Assembly (NCBI RefSeq): GCF_002850745.1
Contig: NZ_KZ559469.1
Location: 219,871-261,678 of the forward strand
From: Nonomuraea indica
GTDB lineage: Bacteria; Actinomycetota; Actinomycetes; Streptosporangiales; Streptosporangiaceae
Reading direction: 5' to 3'
Length of the DNA: 41,808 nucleotides
The number at the start of each line of letters is the position of its first letter. Position 1 is the stretch's first letter. Positions 21,778 to 29,810 of this stretch are shown here, one piece after another. The position numbers and the translations under genes were made by a program. The notes below the pieces were generated by a model that did no database searches, was not told where the DNA came from, and saw only the letters and a program-made list of their open reading frames with translations.

Positions 21778-22977
21778 ATGACCAGGACTCTTTCCGCCCA
21801 GGCAGGGCTGCTCATCGCCGCGTTGGCGGTGACGGCCTCGACGTTGGCGGCCCCCGCGGCATCCGCCGACGCCGCCTCCGCTCGGCCCGCGGTGCAGCGC
21901 GCCCTCGACGCGGCCGTGGCCAAGGGGGGCGCCCCCGGCATGGTCGCCGAGGTTCGCGACCGCAAGGGGGTGTGGTTCGGCTCAGCGGGCGTGGCCGACA
22001 TCAGGACCGGGCGCAAGCGGCTACAGGCGGAGCGGTTCCGCATCGGCAGCACCACCAAGGCGTTCACCGCCACCGTGGTCCTGCAACTGGCCGCGGAGCG
22101 CAAGCTGACGCTCGACGACACGGTGGAGAAGTGGCTGCCCGGCCTCGTCCAGGGCAACGGGTACGACGGCCGCAGGATCACCATCCGGATGTTGCTCAAC
22201 CACAGCAGCGGGATCTTCAACTACGGCAACGACGCGGAGTTCTTCGCCAAGGGCACGGGAGACGCCTGGTACGAGCACCGCCACGACTCCTACACCCCGG
22301 AGCAGCTGGTGAGGATCGGGCTGACCAACGCCGCCGGACCCTACTTCGAACCGGGCAAGGGCTTCGGCTACTCCAACACCAACTACTTCCTGGCCGCCAT
22401 GATCATCGAGAAGGTGACGGGAAGGACCTACGGCGAGGAGGTCCACCGGCGCATCATCCGCCCGCTCGGCCTGACCTCGACCTACCTGCCGGGGACCGAG
22501 TCGAAGATCCGCGGCGCGCACCCGCGGCACTATTCCACCCTGTTCTCCCCGGACCCCGACCCCGAGCTCCACGACGCGACCGAGATGAACCAGTCCTTCG
22601 CCTGGGCGGCCGGCGGCATCGTCTCGTCCACCGGCGACCTCCAGCGCTTCTTCCGCGCCCTGCTGGGCGGGCGCATGCTGCCGCCCGCCCAGCAGCGCGA
22701 GATGTTCGACAACCCCGTCGACACCAGCGTGACCGGCAAGGCCCACCCGTGGATCCCCGGCACCCGCTACGGACTGGGCGTCTTCACCCAGAAGCTGTCA
22801 TGCGGCGGCGCGGTCTGGGGCAACGGCGGTCTGACGTACGGCTCCTGGACGTACGCCATGGGATCGCGCGACGGCAAGCACCTGCTCACCAGCCAGATCA
22901 ACGGCGATCGGAGCAGCGGCCTGAGCGTCCTCACCGGCGTGCTCGAGGCCGAGTTCTGCCCGGCCACGTCCCGATGA
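21778..22977 (+). CDS. Secreted serine hydrolase, class C beta-lactamase/DD-peptidase type
   Basis: 399 residues. Sec signal peptide with cleavage near ASA-DA (residue 30). The catalytic motifs are S91-T-T-K94 (RIGSTTKAFTATVV), Y198-S-N200 (FGYSNTNYFLAAMIIEK) and a C-terminal GNGGLTYG segment in the place of the HxG motif. MLLNHSSGI and the GFGYSNTNY region are hallmarks of the D-alanyl-D-alanine carboxypeptidase/esterase branch. Its closest relative in the window is the hydrolase at 12406-13677. It is likely exported to the cell wall, where it could act on peptidoglycan or on beta-lactams. Expression is probably controlled by the divergent IS30-HTH/MarR fusion through the palindrome over its -10. 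Confidence 0.92.
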   Translation: MTRTLSAQAGLLIAALAVTASTLAAPAASADAASARPAVQRALDAAVAKGGAPGMVAEVRDRKGVWFGSAGVADIRTGRKRLQAERFRIGSTTKAFTATVVLQLAAERKLTLDDTVEKWLPGLVQGNGYDGRRITIRMLLNHSSGIFNYGNDAEFFAKGTGDAWYEHRHDSYTPEQLVRIGLTNAAGPYFEPGKGFGYSNTNYFLAAMIIEKVTGRTYGEEVHRRIIRPLGLTSTYLPGTESKIRGAHPRHYSTLFSPDPDPELHDATEMNQSFAWAAGGIVSSTGDLQRFFRALLGGRMLPPAQQREMFDNPVDTSVTGKAHPWIPGTRYGLGVFTQKLSCGGAVWGNGGLTYGSWTYAMGSRDGKHLLTSQINGDRSSGLSVLTGVLEAEFCPATSR

Positions 22978-22999
22978 CCGGAGGCAGGACGCCAACTAT

Positions 23000-23048
23000 G
23001 GAATGAATCGTTCCGTTCTGCTAGTATAAGAACAGAACGATCCGTTCC
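23000..23048. promoter_or_regulatory. Two inverted 19-bp operators flanking a -10 element
   Basis: GGAATGAATCGTTCCGTTC (23000-23018) and, on the opposite strand, GGAACGGATCGTTCTGTTC (complement of 23030-23048) match at 15 of 19 positions. Each contains a TetR-like inner palindrome (GAATGaatCGTTC with one mismatch, and GAACGatcCGTTC perfect). Between them lies TAGTAT (23022-23027), a -10 candidate. CGTTCTG / CAGAACG also pair across the gap. Confidence 0.65.
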
Positions 23049-23066
23049 AAGGAGAAGGAGTCCGCC

Positions 23067-23891
23067 ATGACGATCCTCGTCACCGGAGCCACCGGGACCG
23101 TCGGCCGCCAGCTCGTCGCCGAGCTCGTCCAGGCGGGGCACGTGGTCCGCGCCCTCACCCGTGACCCCGGCCGGGCCGCGCTCCCCGAGGGCGTCGAGGT
23201 GGTCGCGGGCGACATGGCCGACCCGGACACCCTCGTCCCCGCCTTCGACGGCGTCACCGCCGCGCACCTCATCAACTTCGCCGGCGACGACTACGCCCCG
23301 CTGGAGCACGGCGACCGGATCGTCGAGCTGGCCGTCAAGGCGGGGGTCCAGCGGGTCACCGTGCTCGGCGGGCGCGCCGACGGGCCGCTGGAGCGGGCCC
23401 TGGCCGCCACCGAGCTGGAGTGGACGCTGCTCCACCCGGTCGAGTTCATGGCCAACACGCTCAGGTGGTGGACGCACTCGGTGCGGTACGAGGGCGTCGT
23501 CAAGGAGCCGTTCGGCGACCGGCTGAGCGCGATGGTGCACGAGAAGGACATCGCCGCCGTGGCGGCCGTGGCGCTGACCGAGACCGGCCACGGCGGCAGG
23601 ACGTACACCCTGACCGGACCGCAGGCCCTCACGACCAGGGAGAAGGTCCGCATCCTCGGCGCGGCGCTCGGCACGGAGATCGCCTTCGTCGAACTGAGCG
23701 AGGACGAGGCCCGCGCCCAGTGGCGGGCGGTCGGGATGGGCGAGGAGACGATCGGGTTCCTCGTCGAGGCCCTCGGCAACACCCCCGAGGAGGGCTACAC
23801 CGTGGTGCCGACCGTCGAGCAGGTCACCGGCCGGCCCGCCCGGAGCTTCGCCGCGTGGGCGGCCGAGCACGCCGACGCCTTCCGCGCCTGA
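23067..23891 (+). CDS. NmrA-like NAD(P)-binding oxidoreductase
   Basis: 274 residues of the atypical SDR (NmrA/TMR-like) family. The Rossmann motif at the N-terminus is ILVTGATGTVGRQLVAEL, followed by a TRDP element at strand 2 and VVAGDMADPDTL at strand 3. A VHEKDIAAVAAVALTE segment near residue 160 and TYTLTGPQALTTREKVRIL are typical of this group. The catalytic YxxxK of classical SDRs is absent, so it may be a redox sensor or a quinone reductase (QorB-like). GGAGAAGGAG precedes the ATG. The gene has its own promoter with twin operators, and the matching TetR regulator is not next to it. A second NmrA-like gene is at 35517. Confidence 0.9.
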   Translation: MTILVTGATGTVGRQLVAELVQAGHVVRALTRDPGRAALPEGVEVVAGDMADPDTLVPAFDGVTAAHLINFAGDDYAPLEHGDRIVELAVKAGVQRVTVLGGRADGPLERALAATELEWTLLHPVEFMANTLRWWTHSVRYEGVVKEPFGDRLSAMVHEKDIAAVAAVALTETGHGGRTYTLTGPQALTTREKVRILGAALGTEIAFVELSEDEARAQWRAVGMGEETIGFLVEALGNTPEEGYTVVPTVEQVTGRPARSFAAWAAEHADAFRA

Positions 23892-23902
23892 GTCCCCCGA
23901 GG

Positions 23903-23929
23903 CCCGTGGCCGCGCCGGGCGGCCACGGG
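23903..23929. terminator. Bidirectional hairpin terminator
   Basis: CCCGTGGCCG (23903-23912), 7-nt loop, CGGCCACGGG (23920-23929): a perfect 10-bp stem between the convergent NmrA-like gene and the end of the peptide ABC operon, placed 11 bp after one stop codon and 4 bp before the other. Confidence 0.75.
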
Positions 23930-23933
23930 ACCG

Positions 23934-24950
23934 CTACGCGTCCGTTCCGGCGACCTGCGCGAAGTGGCAGGCCGCCTGCGCGGCGGGCACGGCCGGCAGG
24001 ACGGCCGGCGACTCCGAGCGGCACCTGCCGTCCACCCCCGCCTCCGCCGCCCGCCCGGAGGCGAGCACCTGGCAGCGGGCGTGGAAACGGCAGCCGCCCG
24101 GGATGCGCGTCGGGTCCGGCGGCTCGCCCGTGAGCACCACCCGTTCGGGCGACTCCGGCAACACCGACAGCAGCGCCTGCGTGTACGGGTGCCGCGGCGC
24201 GGTGAGCACCTGCTCCACGGGCCCCGACTCCACGATCCGGCCCAGGTACATGACGGCGACCCGGTCGGCGATGTTCCAGGCGAGGCCCAGGTCGTGCGTG
24301 ACCACGAGGGCCGACAGGCCCAGTTCGTCGCGCAGCCGGAGCAGCAGCGCGAGGATCTCGCCCCGCACCGAGGCGTCCAGCGACGCCACCGGCTCGTCGG
24401 CGACGAGCACCTTCGGGTCTAGCGCGAGCGCGCCGGCGATCACCACACGCTGGCGCTGGCCGCCGGACAGCTCGTGCGGGTAGCGCAGGAAGAACCTCTC
24501 CGGCGGACGCAGCCCCGCGCGCGCCAGCGCCGACGCCACGACCTCCTTCTCGTCCGGCAGGCCGTGGATGCGCGGTCCCTCGGCCACCGCCTCGTAGACG
24601 GTCTGCCTCGGGTTGAGCGAGCCCATCGGGTCCTGCAGGACGAGCTGCACCTCCCGCCGGTAGGACTTCAGCGCCCGCCCCCGGTAGCTCAGCTCCGTCC
24701 CGCCGTACCGGACCGAACCGGAGGTGGGACGCTCCAGGCCGAGCAGGGTGCGGGCGAGCGTCGTCTTGCCGCAGCCGGACTCGCCGACCAGCGCCACGAT
24801 CTCGCCCGCTCCGATCGCGAGGTTGACGCCGTCCACCGCGCGGGCGCGCCGCCCGCGCGCGGCGAACTCCACGTGCAGGTCACGCGCCTCCAGCAGCGTG
24901 GAGCGGCCCGCCGCGGCGGCGGGCTCGGCCGAGGCCTGGGTCTCCGTCAT
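23934..24950 (-). CDS. Oligopeptide/dipeptide ABC transporter ATP-binding protein (DppF/OppF-like)
   Basis: 338 residues. Walker A GESGCGKT, Q-loop VQLVLQDPMGSLNPRQT, signature ELSGGQRQRVVIAGAL, Walker B VLVADEPVASLD and H-loop VVTHDLG are all present. The C-terminal oligopeptide-family extension follows (PYTQALLSVLP through GGCRFHARC), with cysteines in the RFHARC region that hold an iron-sulfur cluster in some Dpp/Opp ATPases. It is the last of five coupled genes; its ATG overlaps the preceding TGA (ATGA). The SLNPRQT form of the Q-loop region is usual in DppF/OppF. It powers peptide import together with the DppD-like subunit. Confidence 0.96.
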   Translation of the reverse strand: MTETQASAEPAAAAGRSTLLEARDLHVEFAARGRRARAVDGVNLAIGAGEIVALVGESGCGKTTLARTLLGLERPTSGSVRYGGTELSYRGRALKSYRREVQLVLQDPMGSLNPRQTVYEAVAEGPRIHGLPDEKEVVASALARAGLRPPERFFLRYPHELSGGQRQRVVIAGALALDPKVLVADEPVASLDASVRGEILALLLRLRDELGLSALVVTHDLGLAWNIADRVAVMYLGRIVESGPVEQVLTAPRHPYTQALLSVLPESPERVVLTGEPPDPTRIPGGCRFHARCQVLASGRAAEAGVDGRCRSESPAVLPAVPAAQAACHFAQVAGTDA

Positions 24951-25939
24951 GACGTCTCCCCCTTCGTGCCCGCCGGCGCCTGCTCGCGGACGTGGACGCA
25001 GGCCGCCCGGCGGCCGGGGCCGGCGGGCCACAGCTCCACGTCGAGGGTGGGGCACTCCTCCAGCGCCACCGGGCAGCGCGGATGGAACGAGCAGCCGGTC
25101 GGCAGCCGCATGGGGTCGGGCGGGTCGCCGCCGAGCCCTCTCGGCGCCAGCCGCGAGGCCGGGTCGCCCACCGTGGGGAACGCCGCCGCCAGCGCCTGGC
25201 TGTACGGGTGCCGCGCGTCGTGGAAGACGTCCCGCGCCGGCCCGTGTTCCACCAGGCGGCCCGCGTACATGACTGCGAGCTGGTCGCACACGTCGGCGAG
25301 CACGGACAGGTCGTGCGAGATCATGATCAGCGAGATGCCGTTGTCCGCGACGAGCTGCTTGATCAGCGTGAGCACCTGCGCCTGCACCATCACGTCGAGC
25401 GCGGTCGTCGGCTCGTCGGCGATGATCAGCCGGGGCGAGCAGGCCAGCGCCATGGCGATCATGACGCGCTGCCGCTGCCCGCCGGACAGCTCGTGCGGAT
25501 AGCTGCGCGCCCGCCAGGTGGGCAGTCCCACCTGCTCCAGCAGCTCGGCCACCCGGCCGCGCGCCTGCTCCGGCCTGGCCAGGCCGTGGACGAGCAGCGG
25601 CTCGGCGATCTGGTCGCCGATCCGGCGCACGGGGTTGAGCCCGTGCTGGGCGCCCTGGAACACGATCGACGCCTCGGCCCAGCGCACCGCCCGCAGCCGG
25701 CCCCACTTCATGGTCAGCACGTCCTCGCCGTCGAGCAGGATCCGGCCGCCGACGCCGGCGCTGCGCGGCAGGAGCCGCAGCAGCGCCATGGCCAGCGTCG
25801 ACTTGCCGGATCCGGACTCGCCGGCGACCCCGAGCGCGGCCCCCGCGTCCAGGGTCAGCGACACCCCGCGCACGGCGGGCACCTCCCCGGACGCGATCCG
25901 GTAGGTGACGGACACGTCGTCGAGTTCGAGGTACGTCAT
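24947..25939 (-). CDS. Oligopeptide/dipeptide ABC transporter ATP-binding protein (DppD/OppD-like)
   Basis: 330 residues. Walker A GESGSGKS, Q-loop ASIVFQGAQHGLNPVRRI, signature ELSGGQRQRVMIAMAL, Walker B LIIADEPTTALD, H-loop MISHDLS, and the oligo_HPY extension HPYSQALAAAFPTV plus CSFHPRCP. The GLNPVxxIGDQI form is typical of DppD. ATG 25939 overlaps the TGA of the permease gene upstream. It pairs with the DppF-like ATPase as a heterodimer. The C-terminal extension is slightly long and acidic (ALEECPTLDVELWPAGPGRR). Substrate is set by the binding protein encoded first in the operon. Confidence 0.96.
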   Translation of the reverse strand: MTYLELDDVSVTYRIASGEVPAVRGVSLTLDAGAALGVAGESGSGKSTLAMALLRLLPRSAGVGGRILLDGEDVLTMKWGRLRAVRWAEASIVFQGAQHGLNPVRRIGDQIAEPLLVHGLARPEQARGRVAELLEQVGLPTWRARSYPHELSGGQRQRVMIAMALACSPRLIIADEPTTALDVMVQAQVLTLIKQLVADNGISLIMISHDLSVLADVCDQLAVMYAGRLVEHGPARDVFHDARHPYSQALAAAFPTVGDPASRLAPRGLGGDPPDPMRLPTGCSFHPRCPVALEECPTLDVELWPAGPGRRAACVHVREQAPAGTKGETS

Positions 25940-26820
25940 GCGCCCGCCCTCCTGAGCTGCGGGTTGAGCACGGCCTCCAGGGCCCGGCCGCACAGCGTGA
26001 ACGCCATGACCACCGCCAGGATGCACAGGCCGGGCACGAGGATGTACCACCACGCGCCGCTGGTGGCCGCGCCGTAGTCGTACGAGGCGCGCAGCATGGT
26101 CCCCCACGAGGTCTTGTTGGAGCTCACGCCGAGGAAGGCCAGCGTCGACTCGGTGACGATGGCGCTGGCCACCTCCAGCGTGGTGCTGGCCAGCAGCAGC
26201 GGCGCCACGTTCGGCAGCACGTGGCGCGTCGTGATGTGCCAGTGGCCGCCGCCGAGCGCCCGCGACCGCTCGATGTACGGCCGGGCCTCCACCGACAGCG
26301 TCTGCGCCCTGATCAGCCGGGCGGTCGCCGGCCAGGTGGTGACGCCGATGGCCATGATGATGGTGAACGTGCTGCCGCCCAGGATGGCCGCCAGCACCAT
26401 GGCCGTGATCAGCGACGGCAGCACCAGGAACCAGTCGGTGATCCGCATGAGCACGGCTCCGGCCCAGCCGCGCAGGTGCCCGGCCGCGATGCCGACGACC
26501 GTGCCGATCACGATGCTGACCAGCGCGGCGAGGAAGCCGATGAGGAGCGACGTGCGCGAGCCCCACCAGACCATCAGCAGGATGGACCGGCCCGACTCGT
26601 CGGTGCCGAACGGCTCGTCCAGGCTCGGCGGCGCGAACTTGGCGCCGGTGCCGGACACCACGCTCGTCACGCTCTCGTCGATGAACAGCGGCGCGACCAG
26701 CGCCGCCAGCACCGCCGCGAGCAGGATCGCCAGCCCGGTCAGGCCGGCCCGCTCGCGGCGGAAGTTCTCCCAGAAGCGGCCGAACGCCAGCCGCCTGCGG
26801 GTCCAGGCGACGCTGGTCAT
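25936..26820 (-). CDS. Peptide ABC transporter permease (DppC/OppC-like)
   Basis: 294 residues with an N-terminal cytoplasmic region and TM helix (FRRERAGLTGLAILLAAVLAALVAPLF), the OppC-type N-terminal domain ending FGTDESGRSILLMVWWGSRTSL, and the permease core. The EAA motif region reads YIERSRALGGGHWHITTRHVLPN, with the coupling helix that contacts the ATPase. About six TM segments in all. ATG 26820 overlaps the TGA of dppB (ATGA), and its own TGA overlaps the start of the DppD-like gene. It forms the translocation pore with the DppB-like protein. Confidence 0.95.
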   Translation of the reverse strand: MTSVAWTRRRLAFGRFWENFRRERAGLTGLAILLAAVLAALVAPLFIDESVTSVVSGTGAKFAPPSLDEPFGTDESGRSILLMVWWGSRTSLLIGFLAALVSIVIGTVVGIAAGHLRGWAGAVLMRITDWFLVLPSLITAMVLAAILGGSTFTIIMAIGVTTWPATARLIRAQTLSVEARPYIERSRALGGGHWHITTRHVLPNVAPLLLASTTLEVASAIVTESTLAFLGVSSNKTSWGTMLRASYDYGAATSGAWWYILVPGLCILAVVMAFTLCGRALEAVLNPQLRRAGA

Positions 26821-27881
26821 GCCGTCCTCACCCTCGGGTCCAGGACGTGGTAGACCACGTCGGCCAGCGTGTTCATGACGATGACGGAGACGGTGATGAG
26901 CATGAACGTGCCCTGCATGAGCGTGAAGTCGGGCACCTTGATCGCCTCGTAGAACAGCTGCCCGAGTCCGGGCCAGGTGAAGATGTACTCCACGGTGACG
27001 GCCCCGCCGACGATGAAGCCGATCCGCAGGAAGACCAGCGTCACCGTGGGCAGCAGGGCGTTCGGCACGGCGTGGCGGCGGCGCACCTCGTCGTCGCGCA
27101 GCCCCTTGGCGCGGGCCACGTTCACGTAGTCCTGGCTGACCTCCTCCAGCAGCGAGGAGCGCATGACGAGCAGGTACTGGGCGTAGACGACGGCCACCAG
27201 GGTCAGGCACGGCAGCACCATGTGCGAGGCCACGTCCAGGAGGTAGCCGAAGCCGTCGGGCGCGTCCACGCTCTCGATGCCGCGGAACGGCAGGACGCCG
27301 GGGATCGGCCCGATGCCGACGCCGAACGTCATCATCAGCAGCAGCCCGAGCCAGAACGTCGGCACGGACCACAGCAGCAGCGAGACGCCGGTGGAGACCC
27401 GGTCGAACCGGGAGCCGTGCCGCCAGCCCGCCCGGGTGCCCTGCCAGATGCCCAGGCTGACCGCGATGACCAGCCCGGTCCCGGTGAGCAGCAGGGTCGC
27501 GCCGATCCGCTCGCCGATGAGGTCGAGGACGGGGCGCTTGTACTCGTAGGAGGTGCCCAGGTCGAGACGGAGCGTCTGGCCGACGAAGTCGAAGAACTGG
27601 TCGAGCAGCGGCTTGTCCAGCCCGAGCCGGCGGCGTTCCAGGTCGAGCTGTTCCGGGGTCATGCGGCGGCCCTGCGCCAGGTTGCGCACCGGGTCGCCGG
27701 GCAGCAGCCGGAACACGAAGAACGTGCCGACGATGACCATGACGATGCTGAGCACCGCCCCGCCGGCCTTCGACGCCGCGTAGCGCAGCGTGCTCCGGCC
27801 GGCCGGACGGTCCTCGGCGCTCCCCGACGAGCCCGCCGCCTGGGCGACGGCGGGCTCCGCCGATTCGAGCGGGGTCGTCAT
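26817..27881 (-). CDS. Peptide ABC transporter permease (DppB/OppB-like)
   Basis: 354 residues. Family features are the first TM segment followed by FFVFRLLPGDPVRNLAQGRRMTPEQLDLERRRLGLDKPLLDQFFDFVGQTLRLDLGTSY, the conserved DppB periplasmic stretch, then the core permease with EAA loop YVNVARAKGLRDDEVRRRHAVPNALLPTVT. About six TM helices. The N-terminal 30 residues (TTPLESAEPAVAQAAGSSGSAEDRPAGRS) are a Ser/Ala-rich tail longer than in most homologues. ATG 27881 overlaps the TGA of the binding-protein gene. A much longer upstream frame on this strand is a shadow of that gene. Confidence 0.95.
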   Translation of the reverse strand: MTTPLESAEPAVAQAAGSSGSAEDRPAGRSTLRYAASKAGGAVLSIVMVIVGTFFVFRLLPGDPVRNLAQGRRMTPEQLDLERRRLGLDKPLLDQFFDFVGQTLRLDLGTSYEYKRPVLDLIGERIGATLLLTGTGLVIAVSLGIWQGTRAGWRHGSRFDRVSTGVSLLLWSVPTFWLGLLLMMTFGVGIGPIPGVLPFRGIESVDAPDGFGYLLDVASHMVLPCLTLVAVVYAQYLLVMRSSLLEEVSQDYVNVARAKGLRDDEVRRRHAVPNALLPTVTLVFLRIGFIVGGAVTVEYIFTWPGLGQLFYEAIKVPDFTLMQGTFMLITVSVIVMNTLADVVYHVLDPRVRTA

Positions 27882-29692
27882 TCGCGGTCGTCCGCGGCGC
27901 TCTTGCGCCGCCTGGTCAGCAGGAACGCCGCCAGCCCGAGGACCACCACGCCACCGACTATCCCGGCGATCAGGCCGGTGTTGGAGCCGCCGTCCGCGCC
28001 GCCGCTGCCTCCGGCGGAGGCGGCCTTCACGTCCACGGTGTAGAACGGCCAGTAGCTGCTGCCGCCGTACAGCAGACCCTTCTCCTCGGGGATCGGGGTG
28101 ATGGCGGTGACGCGGTCCTTGCGGTAGCCCTCCAGGTTGTTCGGGTAGTAGAGGGCGATGACCGGGGCGTCGGTGTAGAGGCGCTCCAGCATCTGCTTGA
28201 TGATCCCGGCGCGCTTGGTGCGGTCGAGCTCCTTGAGCTGCTCCTGGTAGAGCTTCTCGAACGTCGGGTCGCAGTAGAACGACTCGGTGCCGCCGCCCTC
28301 GCCGGCGGGGGTGGGCCGCCGGCTGCACAGGTGCGTCGCCAGGACCTCCTCCGGGTCGGGGTTGACCGACCAGCCGCTGATGGCGATGTCGAAGGTCGCG
28401 GCCACGCCGGTCTCGTCGCTGAACTTGCTGGAGTCGAGCTTCACGGTGGTCAGCGTGATGCCGATCTCCTTGAAGAAGCCGGTCAGGTATTCGGCGAGCT
28501 TGTCCTCGATCGGGGTGTCGGCGTGGATGGTGAAGCGGAACTCCAGCTTGCGCTTGCCGTCGGGCATCGTGCGGACGCCGTCGGCGCCCTTCTTGTAGCC
28601 CGCGTCGTCGAGGATCTGGTTGGCCTTGGCGACGTCGTGGGTGACCTTCGTCTCGCCGGTGGCCTCCCAGAAGAAGTCCTTGAACATGGGCGGCACGATC
28701 GAGCCGTCGGCGGGCCGGGCCAGGCCGCCCCACACCTCGTCGACCAGCTTCTGCTTGTCGATGGCGTGGTGCAGCGCCTGGCGCACCTTCACGTCCTTCA
28801 GCGCGGGGTGGCCGTCGCCGACGGGCTTGTTGTCCGTGGTGGTGGCGCCGTGGTTGATCTGCAGGTACGCGGCGCGGCGGCCCTGGGTGTTCCACTGCTC
28901 GATGTTCGGGTCGCCCTTCATCGCCTCGAACTCCGGCGGGTTGAGCCGGCCGATGAGGTCGATGTCGCCCTTCTTCAGGCCCGCGATGGCGGCCTGCGGG
29001 TTGTCGTAGAAGATGACCTGCAGCTCGTCCACCTTGGGCGCGCCCCGCCAGTAGGAGGGGTTGGCCTTGAGCTTGATGTACTGGTCCTTCTTGTGCTCCG
29101 TCGCGACGTACGGGCCGCTGCTCACCGACGGGTACTTGTCACCGTCGAAGTTGGCCAGGTCGGTGACGCCCTCCCAGGCATGCTTCGGCATGATCGGGAT
29201 CGGGTTGTCCAGCATCGAGGCCTGCGGGGCCTTGAGCTTGATGACCAGGTCCTGGCCGTTGGCCGTGACGCTCTCGAAGTTCTCGACGGCCGGGCCGTTC
29301 GCGGTCTTCGCGGCGTCGTCCGTCATGATCTTGTTGAACGTCCAGGCGGCGTCCTCGGCCGTGACCGGCTTGCCGTCCGACCACTTCGTCTGGCGGATCT
29401 TGAACGTCCACGTGAGGCCGTCGTCGGAGGTGGTCCACGACTCGGCCAGGTCGGGGCTCGGCTGCAGCGTCTTGGAGTCGGGCACCGTGAGGAACCCGTA
29501 CATCCAGCGGTGGACCTGGGTGGAGACGACGCGGACGGCCAGGAAGGGGTTCATCGAGTCCACGGCCTGCGTGGCGCCCACGCGGAGGACCTTCTTCCCC
29601 GCCCCAGGTTCCTGCGCCAGCGCCACCTGGCCCTGACCTGCGACTAACAGCGCGACGCCCAGCACAGCCAGGCGTGCGAACCATTTCCTCAT
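27878..29692 (-). CDS. Peptide ABC transporter substrate-binding protein with C-terminal membrane anchor
   Basis: 604 residues from ATG 29692 (GGTGAGG just upstream; an in-frame ATG at 29737 has no ribosome-binding site). The N-terminus has a type I signal peptide (FARLAVLGVALLVAGQGQVALA-QE) with no lipobox cysteine. The body is SBP_bac_5: VLRVGATQAVDSMNPFLA, LTWTFKIRQTKWSDGKPVTAEDAAWTF, KVRQALHHAIDKQKLVDEVWGG. The C-terminus, after a Ser/Gly linker, is a TM helix and a basic tail (LIAGIVGGVVVLGLAAFLLTRRRKS), so the protein is held in the membrane by its C-terminus instead of a lipid. It binds the peptide (or similar solute) for the four genes downstream. The 118-bp gap upstream contains a GTGTG / CACAC inverted repeat and a minus-strand TTGACA at 29755-29760 without a well-placed -10. 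Confidence 0.94.
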   Translation of the reverse strand: MRKWFARLAVLGVALLVAGQGQVALAQEPGAGKKVLRVGATQAVDSMNPFLAVRVVSTQVHRWMYGFLTVPDSKTLQPSPDLAESWTTSDDGLTWTFKIRQTKWSDGKPVTAEDAAWTFNKIMTDDAAKTANGPAVENFESVTANGQDLVIKLKAPQASMLDNPIPIMPKHAWEGVTDLANFDGDKYPSVSSGPYVATEHKKDQYIKLKANPSYWRGAPKVDELQVIFYDNPQAAIAGLKKGDIDLIGRLNPPEFEAMKGDPNIEQWNTQGRRAAYLQINHGATTTDNKPVGDGHPALKDVKVRQALHHAIDKQKLVDEVWGGLARPADGSIVPPMFKDFFWEATGETKVTHDVAKANQILDDAGYKKGADGVRTMPDGKRKLEFRFTIHADTPIEDKLAEYLTGFFKEIGITLTTVKLDSSKFSDETGVAATFDIAISGWSVNPDPEEVLATHLCSRRPTPAGEGGGTESFYCDPTFEKLYQEQLKELDRTKRAGIIKQMLERLYTDAPVIALYYPNNLEGYRKDRVTAITPIPEEKGLLYGGSSYWPFYTVDVKAASAGGSGGADGGSNTGLIAGIVGGVVVLGLAAFLLTRRRKSAADDRE

Positions 29693-29810
29693 ATGTGCCT
29701 CACCTTCAGGCGGGGATTCCTGTGTGTAAGAAGGCACACCATACGAAGACCGCGTGTCAACGAGGCACGGAGAATTGTTTCATCATCGTTTCTTTGATCG
29801 GTGTAAATTT

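Noticed and set aside
28331..29647. Plus-strand open frame over the substrate-binding protein gene
   Set aside because: No domain similarity; composition is that of an antisense frame.
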